NCBI GenBank assembly: GCA_002425305.1
Contig: DILZ01000116.1
Span: 30,249-36,275 of the forward strand
DNA: 6,027 nt
DNA from: Ruminococcaceae bacterium UBA5579
GTDB lineage: Bacteria > Bacillota > Clostridia > Oscillospirales > Ruminococcaceae
Direction of reading: 5' to 3'
Part shown: in pieces, positions 1-5,261 of the stretch
Layout: each line of letters opens with the position of its first letter
Numbering within the stretch: position 1 is the stretch's first letter
Program-made: the position numbers and the translations under genes
Notes under the pieces: generated by a model
Database searches by the model: none
Told to the model about the DNA's origin: nothing
What the model saw: the letters and a program-made list of their open reading frames with translations, nothing else

Positions 1-763
1 CGGCAAGCGAAATGATCGAGCCAACGGCGGCGTGGGAAAGCATCTCTTTATAGCCGTCTCTTGTAAGGAAGAGAATGCCCCACCAGCCGAAGTCAACGGT
101 GAAATCCGATGGAGCTGTTCCAAAGAAAATATTGTCGACCCAAAATCCCGAATTTTTAACTATCATATTATTAAAAAAGCTGATCGGGAAGACGTTTATG
201 ATAAACATCAGTATCGCCGAGAAATACGCGCTTTCCGCCAAAGTGCCGCAGCAGCACGTTACAAGCACGGTCACCGCAAGAATGAACATACTCGCCGCCA
301 GCGAACCGAACACGAACGTGCCGAACCTTTCCGCCGTATCTTTATAAAATGACCAGCCGCTGTATTTCAGCGAAACAAACAGCATCGAGAGAGCGTTTCC
401 GCCTGCGACCGATACCACAAGCGGTGCTGTCTGCAAAAGGAACAGAGCTGTTATCTTAGACAGAAAGCGTTCGCCCGCCTTTATTGGAAGCGCCATCGAA
501 ACGTCGCAGAGCTGTTGGTTATTCATATCGCGGAAAATGTTCAGTGCCGTAAAAAATCCCACTATAATGCCGAACATTGAGAAAATCTGCCCCCACCCCG
601 ACGATATGAACCATATGCTTTTGTCGGCTTTGTTATATCCGAAGGAATTGAAGATCGCAAAAAGCAGCATAGCCACGCCGAAAAGCACGAACGAGATTAT
701 CGCGAGCTTCTTGTGGACGCGTATCTCCGCGAGTGCCGCGCGCCATATTTTCCTGAATGACAT
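1..763 (-). CDS. ABC-2-type transporter permease (3' end beyond window)
   Basis: This is the membrane subunit of the ABC exporter whose ATPase lies just upstream. The reading frame is open from ATG at 763 to the left edge, giving 254 residues without a stop, so the C-terminus is missing. The N-terminus (MSFRKIWRAALAEIR) is a short, basic, amphipathic cytoplasmic stretch. Hydrophobic segments follow at about residues 18-39, 58-78, 102-131, 148-170 and 176-198, and another seems to begin near 244. The loop around residues 78-104 (RDMNNQQ...SMALPIKAGERFLSKI) resembles the cytoplasmic coupling loop common in ABC-2 permeases, where a 'LP.....R....K' pattern precedes the next helix. The gene starts 16 bases after the ATPase stop. 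No strong ribosome binding site is visible before it (only AAAG), so its translation may depend on the ATPase. Substrate unknown; antibiotics or envelope-active compounds are typical for YtrA-linked systems, which is inference here. Confidence 0.85.
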   Translation of the reverse strand, partial: MSFRKIWRAALAEIRVHKKLAIISFVLFGVAMLLFAIFNSFGYNKADKSIWFISSGWGQIFSMFGIIVGFFTALNIFRDMNNQQLCDVSMALPIKAGERFLSKITALFLLQTAPLVVSVAGGNALSMLFVSLKYSGWSFYKDTAERFGTFVFGSLAASMFILAVTVLVTCCCGTLAESAYFSAILMFIINVFPISFFNNMIVKNSGFWVDNIFFGTAPSDFTVDFGWWGILFLTRDGYKEMLSHAAVGSIISLA

Positions 764-779
764 TTTGTATTCGGACTTT

Positions 780-1724
780 TTAGTCGTTGCCGATGATATT
801 TGCTCCATATCCTTTCGCCTCCAATTCATAGATAAATATTTCTTCAAGGGTAAGCGGGATAAACTCGCTTATGTCGCAGTTTAAAGTGTCCGTTTTCTTG
901 ATGACCTCAGTCTCCTCACCGCGCACTATCGCCTGCGCCACAGAACCCATTGTCGTGTACTGCATTACCGACAGCCCCGCCGCTTCAAGCTCCTCGCGCG
1001 TGACCGTGCCGCTTTTTCTCGCAAGCTGTATCTTGCCGAAGCCGCTCTTGATGTTGTCTATTTCGTCTGCGAATATCATCTGCCCCTGATGTATCAGCAT
1101 AGCGCGGTCGCACAGCTCGTTTATTTCCGTGATGTTGTGCGAGGACACCACCATTGTCGCCTGTCGGTCAACAAGCTCGTCTACGATTATCTGCTTGATG
1201 AATTTCCTCATCGCGGGGTCGAGCCCGTCGAACGCCTCGTCAAGCAGAATGTATTTCGTGTTGCACGACAGCCCGATGATAACGACCGCCTGCCGCTTCA
1301 TACCCTTTGAGAACTCGCTCATACGCTTGTTTCTCGGAAGCTGTATCTGTTTGAGAAGCCTTTCGTATATCTCATAAGAAAAGCTGTCATAGTAGCTCGC
1401 GTAGTACTTCGCAAGTCCGTCCAGCGTGAACTGCGTGTATTGCACCGTTTCGTCGTTCACGAAGAACAGCTTTCCCTTTGCGGCGGGATTGTCAAACACG
1501 TCCTCGCCGTCTATCATCACCGAGCCGGGCGCTGTTTTGTACACTCCGCACATCATACGCAGAAGCGTGGATTTTCCCGCGCCGTTCGAGCCGAGAAACC
1601 CGTATATACAGCCGTCGGGAATAGATATTGAAATGTTATCGAGCGCCTTGAAGCAGTCCTTTGGGTCAACTTTTCCAAGCCCCTTTTTCGCGAACATCAT
1701 ACTCGCGTTGTTTATTTCGATCAT
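780..1724 (-). CDS. ABC transporter ATP-binding protein (YtrB/EcsA-like)
   Basis: This cytoplasmic ATPase subunit should power the permease encoded downstream. Its 314 residues contain all the nucleotide-binding motifs. Walker A is GSNGAGKST at 45-53. The signature region is FSKGMKRQ at 138-145, the 'SKGM' variant usual in ABC-2 exporters rather than LSGGQ. Walker B is YILLDEAFDGLD at 158-169 with catalytic E163, and the switch histidine is H196 in SSHNITE. The Q-loop position reads FFVNDET (87-93) without a glutamine, as in many ATPases of this subgroup. Residues from about 220 to 314 form a C-terminal extension beyond the core fold, common in this family. The ATG overlaps the stop of the small upstream ORF as ATGA, and AAGGGAGAG lies about 8 bases upstream, which fixes the start. 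Confidence 0.93.
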   Translation of the reverse strand: MIEINNASMMFAKKGLGKVDPKDCFKALDNISISIPDGCIYGFLGSNGAGKSTLLRMMCGVYKTAPGSVMIDGEDVFDNPAAKGKLFFVNDETVQYTQFTLDGLAKYYASYYDSFSYEIYERLLKQIQLPRNKRMSEFSKGMKRQAVVIIGLSCNTKYILLDEAFDGLDPAMRKFIKQIIVDELVDRQATMVVSSHNITEINELCDRAMLIHQGQMIFADEIDNIKSGFGKIQLARKSGTVTREELEAAGLSVMQYTTMGSVAQAIVRGEETEVIKKTDTLNCDISEFIPLTLEEIFIYELEAKGYGANIIGND

Positions 1725-1936
1725 TTTGCAAACTCTCCCTTCACTTTATCGATTATTTCCGTTAAGGTCTCCGCAGGAATACCCGCTTCAAGAGCCTCGC
1801 GCGTTTTGTCCTCAAAATCCGTGCTGCTTGTTTCGTTCATTTCGCAAGCTCTCCCTTCACCTTATTGATTATTTCCACCAAAGTCTCCGCAGGAATCCCC
1901 GCTTTAAGAGCCTCCCGTGCCTTATCTTCAAAATCC
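1705..1936. repeat. 116-bp tandem duplication spanning a cistron junction
   Basis: Bases 1705-1820 and 1821-1936 are head-to-tail copies with a constant offset of 116. The part 1722-1820 against 1838-1936 matches at 83 of 99 bases, and 1705-1721 against 1821-1837 at 12 of 17, so about 95 of 116 in all by hand alignment. Similarity stops just past 1936 and just below 1705. Each copy contains the regulator's C-terminal coding tail, an AAGGGAGAG ribosome binding site, an ATGA stop/start overlap and about seven codons of the ATPase start. The unit length is not a multiple of three, but the ATGA overlap absorbs the frame change, so the duplication created a new ORF without breaking either neighbour. 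Confidence 0.9.
1721..1840 (-). CDS. 39-aa small ORF: duplicated GntR C-terminal tail with ATPase-derived N-terminus
   Basis: A complete small cistron sits between the regulator and ATPase genes. It encodes 39 residues starting MNETSST and ending GEFAK. Residues 8-39 match residues 89-120 of the upstream GntR regulator at 27 of 32 positions. The first seven codons match the start of the ATPase gene at 16 of 21 bases. It arose from the tandem repeat annotated at 1705-1936. Its ATG overlaps the regulator stop (ATGA, 1837-1840) and its stop overlaps the ATPase ATG (ATGA, 1721-1724). AAGGGAGAG lies upstream within the end of the regulator gene, so translation is likely coupled. In the shared tail, 9 of 14 changed codons are silent, which hints that the peptide is kept. 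It has no DNA-binding domain, membrane segment or signal peptide. It may bind the regulator through the tail, or serve only as a translational bridge; the function is unknown. Confidence 0.7.
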   Translation of the reverse strand: MNETSSTDFEDKTREALEAGIPAETLTEIIDKVKGEFAK

Positions 1937-2199
1937 CTCGTAAGCGCCACATCAGCCTTGCCGCTTACAGCTGCCACGAAGCTCCCTTTGCCCGTCACGG
2001 TGTAGATTATTCCGTCGCGTTCGAGTATCTGATACGCCTTTGTCACGGTGTTCGGGTTTAGTCCGAGCTGTTGCGCGAGCACTCTCGAGGGCGGTATCTT
2101 GTCGTTTTCCTTCAGAATACCGCGCGTTATCTCGCTGCAAACCGCGCGGTATATCTGCTCGTAAATAGGAGTTCTGCCCGTTATGTCGATACTTATCAC
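1837..2199 (-). CDS. GntR-family transcriptional regulator, YtrA subfamily
   Basis: This 120-residue DNA-binding protein is probably the autorepressor of the ABC operon it heads. A GntR winged helix-turn-helix fills about residues 10-77. It shows the family pattern PIYEQIYRAV, then IPPSRVLAQQLGLNPNTVTKAY with the recognition helix around 48-58, ending in the wing GIIYTVTGKGSFV at 63-75. Only about 45 residues follow, the length typical of YtrA-type regulators, which lack a large effector domain and dimerise through short C-terminal helices. The tail (residues 89-120, DFEDKAREAL to GELAK) is the part duplicated in the next ORF. The start is GTG at 2199, supported by AAAGGGGGA five bases upstream and by family length. 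YtrA regulators generally respond to envelope stress or cell-wall antibiotics; the inducer here cannot be read from sequence. Confidence 0.92.
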   Translation of the reverse strand: MISIDITGRTPIYEQIYRAVCSEITRGILKENDKIPPSRVLAQQLGLNPNTVTKAYQILERDGIIYTVTGKGSFVAAVSGKADVALTRDFEDKAREALKAGIPAETLVEIINKVKGELAK

Positions 2200-2204
2200 G
2201 ATAG

Positions 2205-2213
2205 TCCCCCTTT
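2205..2213 (-). promoter_or_regulatory. Ribosome binding site selecting the GTG start of the GntR gene
   Basis: On the minus strand, AAAGGGGGA ends five bases before GTG at 2199. No ATG at a suitable distance offers a better start, so this site decides the non-ATG initiation. Confidence 0.75.
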
Positions 2214-2247
2214 TAGTGCATTAATTGTACTATTTCTTATAGTGCAA
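2214..2247. promoter_or_regulatory. Putative GntR/YtrA operator: three alternating half-sites
   Basis: On the plus strand, TAGTGCA (2214-2220), TTGTACTAT (2225-2233) and ATAGTGCAA (2239-2247) alternate in orientation. The last two form a dyad matching at 8 of 9 positions around a 5-base spacer, and the first two form a second dyad matching at 6 of 7. The block abuts the -10 hexamer and covers the expected transcription start and early leader, where a bound repressor would block initiation. AGTGnA/TnCACT-type half-sites resemble those reported for YtrA of Bacillus. That the adjacent GntR protein binds here is inference. Confidence 0.6.
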
Positions 2248-2275
2248 TTATAACACGCTTGTTCCCTTCTGTCAA
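2247..2275 (-). promoter_or_regulatory. Sigma-A promoter of the GntR-ABC operon
   Basis: The minus strand reads TTGACA (2275-2270), a 17-base spacer, then TATAAT (2252-2247), a perfect consensus pair. The start should fall near 2240, giving a leader of about 40 bases before the GTG. Such a strong promoter fits an operon normally held off by a repressor. Confidence 0.88.
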
Positions 2276-2315
2276 TAGGGCTTCTTGATTTTTATTTATT
2301 TCGCACAATTTTCCC

Positions 2316-2344
2316 TTGACTTTTTTGTGATTATGTGCTAAACT
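2316..2344 (+). promoter_or_regulatory. Sigma-A promoter of the acetyltransferase gene
   Basis: TTGACT (2316-2321), a 17-base spacer and TAAACT (2339-2344) form a moderately good promoter. Transcription would begin near 2351, about 27 bases before the ATG. It is divergent from the ABC operon promoter, with about 40 bases between the two -35 boxes. Confidence 0.65.
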
Positions 2345-2377
2345 GTATTTGTCAATACTATTTTAAGAGGGATTTCT

Positions 2378-2917
2378 ATGAAGCTCACTATGGATACGGA
2401 TCAACACATTTCGCGAATAAGATCGCTTTATCTCTCCGCGTTTCCGCGTCGGGAGCGCATACCGTTTTTCATACTCCGCCGTATGTTCAAAAGTGGAGAG
2501 GCGGAGCTTATCGCCGTCGAATCCGACAGCGGACGCTTCGGGGGCTTTGCGGTGACGATGAGGCGCGGCGACCTCGTGATGTTGTCATACTTCGCTGTTC
2601 ATCCGCAGCTCCGCAGCAGGGGGATAGGCTCCCGCGTCCTAAAAGCGCTGATGAGACACTTTGCGGACAGCCGCTTTATCCTCGAGATAGAGGACGTCAA
2701 CGAGCCGTGCGTTGACCGCGAGATCCGTCAAAGGCGGCGCGATTTCTATCTGCGCAACGGAATGAAGCCCGCCGGCTTTACGGCGCGCGTGTTTATGTCC
2801 GACCTTGAGATACTCACGTCGGGTAAGCCCGTCACGTTTGAGGAATACCGCGAGCTGTACCGTTCTCAGCGAGGCGACAGGGTAGCGGTGAACGTGGCGT
2901 TAAAGCCGCAGTCCTGA
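2378..2917 (+). CDS. GNAT-family N-acetyltransferase
   Basis: This 179-residue protein is likely a cytoplasmic acetyl-CoA-dependent N-acetyltransferase of unknown substrate. The acetyl-CoA-binding motif A is visible as LSYFAVHPQLRSRGIGSRVL (69-88), with the pyrophosphate-binding RSRGIG at 79-84 following the beta-4 strand. A beta-5-like strand follows (FILEIEDVNEP, 100-110), then RRRDFYLRNGM (119-129), which resembles the usual GNAT motif B 'FY...GF'. The N-terminal region (LYLSAFPRRERIPF, 17-30) matches the entry helix seen in many single-domain GNATs. The start is ATG at 2378, preceded by AAGAGGG with six bases of spacing. The gene is monocistronic: its own promoter lies upstream and a hairpin follows at 2974. 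It diverges from the GntR-ABC operon; a shared role is possible but not shown. Confidence 0.88.
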   Translation: MKLTMDTDQHISRIRSLYLSAFPRRERIPFFILRRMFKSGEAELIAVESDSGRFGGFAVTMRRGDLVMLSYFAVHPQLRSRGIGSRVLKALMRHFADSRFILEIEDVNEPCVDREIRQRRRDFYLRNGMKPAGFTARVFMSDLEILTSGKPVTFEEYRELYRSQRGDRVAVNVALKPQS

Positions 2918-2973
2918 AAGCCGCGTCGGTAAGTCATCAATTATGTTATGATGAAACGGAATTTTAATAAAGT

Positions 2974-2996
2974 TTCCCCCGCATATGGCGGGGGAA
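2974..2996 (+). terminator. Hairpin, likely terminator of the acetyltransferase gene
   Basis: A perfect 9-bp stem, TTCCCCCGC paired with GCGGGGGAA, closes a 5-base loop (ATATG). It begins 56 bases after the acetyltransferase stop and is followed on the plus strand by GGTTTAATAT, a weak U-tract. The very GC-rich stem supports termination; the poor tract lowers certainty. Confidence 0.6.
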
Positions 2997-3012
2997 GGTT
3001 TAATATACAAGA

Positions 3013-3037
3013 ACAGCCCCCGAAACTCGGGAGCTGT
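3013..3037 (-). terminator. Hairpin, likely terminator of the diguanylate cyclase gene
   Basis: An 11-position stem with one C-A mismatch (3018/3032) and a 3-base loop lies 14 bases beyond the cyclase stop. Read on the minus strand, the stem ends in GGGGGCTGT and is followed by TCTTGTATATT, a loose U-rich run. It could also add to termination from the plus side, since the two genes converge. Confidence 0.65.
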
Positions 3038-3051
3038 AATTATTATTTGGA

Positions 3052-4971
3052 TCAGATAAACGCGTAACCGGATTTGCCGCTCTTCTTAACGGAGTACATC
3101 GCGTCGTCGGCTTTACCGATAAGGTACTCAACGCGGGTGTTGTAGTCGTCCTTGATAACCGCAATACCTATCGAAACGCTTACGCCGAGGCGCTCGCCGA
3201 TATCCGCGTCAAAGCCCGCTGCCAGCTTGTCGATAAGCCTTTGAGCGATCTCTGCGGGGGGATTGCTTTCAGAGTTGCGAACCATCGCGATAAACTCGTC
3301 GCCGCCATAGCGTCCGGCAAAACCAATGCCTTCCACGGTTTCCTTGATGGTTTTCGCAAGGAACTTGAGGACCTGGTCGCCCGTCGCGTGAGAGTAGTCG
3401 TCGTTGTAGTGCTTGAAGTCGTCGACGTCAATAAACATAACAGCCATTTCGGACTTGCGCATTTCGGAAAGAGAGATCTCATTGTCGATCTGCGATTCGA
3501 TCGTTTCACGGTTGAAAAGCTCCGTCAAAGCGTCAAAGCTTGCCTGCTCCGTGAGTTTAGCTTCGGATTTCTTAGCGCGGTCAATATCGACCATAACACC
3601 GACAGCCTTGAGGGGATTGCCGTCCGCATCGTACAATGTCGCGGTTCTCATAAGGATCCAGATGAAGTCGCCGTATATATTTTTGATACGGTATTCATTG
3701 TTTTCAAACGGCTTGCCCTTTTCAAGCTGGTCGAGGTCGCTTCTGTATCTGTTCGCGTCGTCGGGGTGGAGCTTTGCCTTCATAAGGAAGCTGTCGCCGA
3801 AGTGATCCGACGGCGGACGATAGCTGAACTTCTTGTTGAAGTTGTTGGAGAACGCAACATCGTTCGTCTTAAAGTTCCACTCGAATATGATGTTGTCGGA
3901 CATATCGGAGATGACCTTGTATCTGTCCTCGCTTACAACTATTTCATCGACAACGTTATTAAACGCGCGGGACATCTGTCCGTATTCGTTGTTTGCGATA
4001 TTGCTGATACGAGCCTCGTGATTGCCGCGGCGTATCTTCTGAAGAGTATCCTCTATCTTGTTAAGAGGTCTGGTAACGATCTTGGAAATGAGCAGCGCCG
4101 CAACAAAGCTTGCCACTGCCAGCAGAATTGAAATCAAAATGATAGGAGTAAGAGATTTTGCGGAATAAAAATCGGTTCTGCTTACGGGGCACGCTACCAG
4201 CGCGACCAGACCGTCCTCGCCGCCCGTTCTGACCATAACGCCAGCGGTTTTGCCGTAAGTACCGTTGTATTCAATGATGTCGGTCAAGGTGTCATCGGAG
4301 AGCGTCGGGATCTTTTCCGTTATAGCCGTTGTGAACTGAGTTTCGAGGTTGGTGCTTATCGCCGAGCCCGAAGACCAGTTGTTTTTGGAATCGATAATGT
4401 AAACAGCGCCCTGGTTATAGAATGTGCTCGCAGAAGCAAATCTTCCGAGTATCGAACTTTCATCGCCGAGATTATAGAAAACAAACAGTGCGGCACCGTC
4501 GAGGTTGGATTTGATAAACATCATATTATCCGTACTGGTCGTGTCGGAAACTGCGTCGAAGTAAAGGACGTTGTTCTTATAATCGGAGTATGCCCCGTAA
4601 TTTTCAATGTAGTTGCCCTTGTTCGAACCCGCGATTACCCTTCCGCTGTTGTTGATGATCGAAATGTCGCGGATAACGGGGTTATCGCCCATATATCTTT
4701 TGATGATGTCCTCCGCCTCAGCGGTGGAGGAACCGCTTGACGCGGCTGACTTTATTGCGGACATTTCCTTCAAGGTTGCCGTATCGGAGTGAACCTTGTT
4801 CAAAATCGCCTGTATTGAACTTGACTGTGCCGACGCCATATCTTTCAATTCGCTCTTAAACATAGAACCGCCGTTGTTTCGCAGCATTATGTTGGAAACC
4901 ATAACGAATACGACCATTGGTATGATCGCAAAACAGATAGCCGCGACCATAATCATCGTTTTGACTTTCAT
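3052..4971 (-). CDS. Membrane diguanylate cyclase (sensor-HAMP-PAS-GGDEF)
   Basis: This enzyme is predicted to make cyclic di-GMP from two GTP in response to an external signal. Its 639 residues show TM1 at about 6-29, an extracytoplasmic domain at 30-272 that looks Cache-like (DISIINNSGRVIAG at 102-115), and TM2 at about 275-296. Then come HAMP at about 297-348 (with TRPL at 300-303), a PAS domain at about 350-468 with the PAS_3-type HPDD at 402-405, and GGDEF from DALTELFNR (480-488) to the end. Catalytic features are intact: metal-binding D515 in FIDVDDF, N523 and D532 in the substrate region, and RYGGDEF with GGDEF at 556-560. The RxxD product-inhibition site normally five residues before GGDEF is absent (EGIG at 547-550). 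No EAL domain is present. The ATG at 4971 has GGGGAG (4986-4981) upstream and a good promoter. Confidence 0.93.
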   Translation of the reverse strand: MKVKTMIMVAAICFAIIPMVVFVMVSNIMLRNNGGSMFKSELKDMASAQSSSIQAILNKVHSDTATLKEMSAIKSAASSGSSTAEAEDIIKRYMGDNPVIRDISIINNSGRVIAGSNKGNYIENYGAYSDYKNNVLYFDAVSDTTSTDNMMFIKSNLDGAALFVFYNLGDESSILGRFASASTFYNQGAVYIIDSKNNWSSGSAISTNLETQFTTAITEKIPTLSDDTLTDIIEYNGTYGKTAGVMVRTGGEDGLVALVACPVSRTDFYSAKSLTPIILISILLAVASFVAALLISKIVTRPLNKIEDTLQKIRRGNHEARISNIANNEYGQMSRAFNNVVDEIVVSEDRYKVISDMSDNIIFEWNFKTNDVAFSNNFNKKFSYRPPSDHFGDSFLMKAKLHPDDANRYRSDLDQLEKGKPFENNEYRIKNIYGDFIWILMRTATLYDADGNPLKAVGVMVDIDRAKKSEAKLTEQASFDALTELFNRETIESQIDNEISLSEMRKSEMAVMFIDVDDFKHYNDDYSHATGDQVLKFLAKTIKETVEGIGFAGRYGGDEFIAMVRNSESNPPAEIAQRLIDKLAAGFDADIGERLGVSVSIGIAVIKDDYNTRVEYLIGKADDAMYSVKKSGKSGYAFI

Positions 4972-5022
4972 TTTTGTCTACTCCCCATTTCCGCTCAAAA
5001 TTATACAAAGAGCCTTTTATAC

Positions 5023-5051
5023 ATTATACCACAAAAAAAACGATATGTAAA
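5023..5051 (-). promoter_or_regulatory. Sigma-A promoter of the diguanylate cyclase gene
   Basis: On the minus strand, TTTACA (5051-5046), a 17-base spacer containing eight T residues in a row, and TATAAT (5028-5023) form a strong promoter. The start should fall near 5016, giving a leader of about 45 bases. I see no c-di-GMP riboswitch in the leader. Confidence 0.82.
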
Positions 5052-5077
5052 CACTTAACATTAATTATTAGGGACAT

Positions 5078-5106
5078 TTTGTGAATTTTTATGAATTATA
5101 CACAAA
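5078..5106. promoter_or_regulatory. Dyad TTTGTG-N17-CACAAA in divergent promoter region
   Basis: TTTGTG (5078-5083) and CACAAA (5101-5106) are perfect inverted half-sites, with centres about two helical turns apart. The dyad lies upstream of both promoters, a usual place for an activator or a shared regulator. In such AT-rich DNA a chance match is quite possible. Confidence 0.3.
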
Positions 5107-5174
5107 TATTTAAAAGCTGTTTTGTAAAGATTAGCATACCTAATTAAAAAAATGAAAATGTTGAAAAAACTCTC

Positions 5175-5190
5175 TTGATTATAAAATCAA
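5175..5190. promoter_or_regulatory. Inverted repeat overlapping the -35 box
   Basis: TTGATT-ATAA-AATCAA is a perfect 6-bp inverted repeat whose left arm is the -35 hexamer itself. A protein bound here would hide the -35 element, so it could be an operator. The bases are AT-rich and the site is single, so this stays tentative. Confidence 0.35.
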
Positions 5191-5203
5191 AGTATGGTAT
5201 AAT
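5175..5203 (+). promoter_or_regulatory. Sigma-A promoter of the 5262 gene
   Basis: TTGATT (5175-5180), a 17-base spacer and a perfect TATAAT (5198-5203) precede the gene. Transcription would start near 5210 with a leader of about 52 bases. Confidence 0.8.
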
Positions 5204-5261
5204 ATTATAGGAAATTATGATCTTTTTAATAAATACTACTCGTTATTAAGGAGAATGTGCT

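Noticed and set aside
32..884. Several plus-strand frames of 90-115 codons at the left end
   Set aside because: They are antisense to the permease frame, which has transmembrane segments and operon context; the plus frames look like shadows.
1721..1840. That the small ORF is a frameshifted or broken remnant of the GntR gene
   Set aside because: The GntR gene keeps its own intact tail and stop, and the small ORF has its own start, ribosome binding site and stop, so this is a duplication, not a broken gene.
1426..2061. A 211-codon open frame on the plus strand across the ATPase and regulator genes
   Set aside because: It runs antisense across three supported coding regions and the tandem repeat, with no domain and no initiation signals.
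2934..2954. TCATCA...TGATGA inverted repeat just after the acetyltransferase gene
   Set aside because: The stem is only six mostly AT pairs with a 9-base loop and no T-tract, too weak to call; the nearby GC-rich hairpin at 2974 is a better terminator.
3241..4131. A 296-codon open frame on the plus strand inside the diguanylate cyclase gene
   Set aside because: It is antisense to a clear multidomain protein. Its translation has no recognisable domain and a composition typical of a shadow frame, and no ribosome binding site or promoter was seen.
4972..5261. A c-di-GMP riboswitch upstream of the cyclase or the 5262 gene
   Set aside because: Both leaders are only about 45-52 bases long by promoter position and show none of the GEMM core or paired elements.
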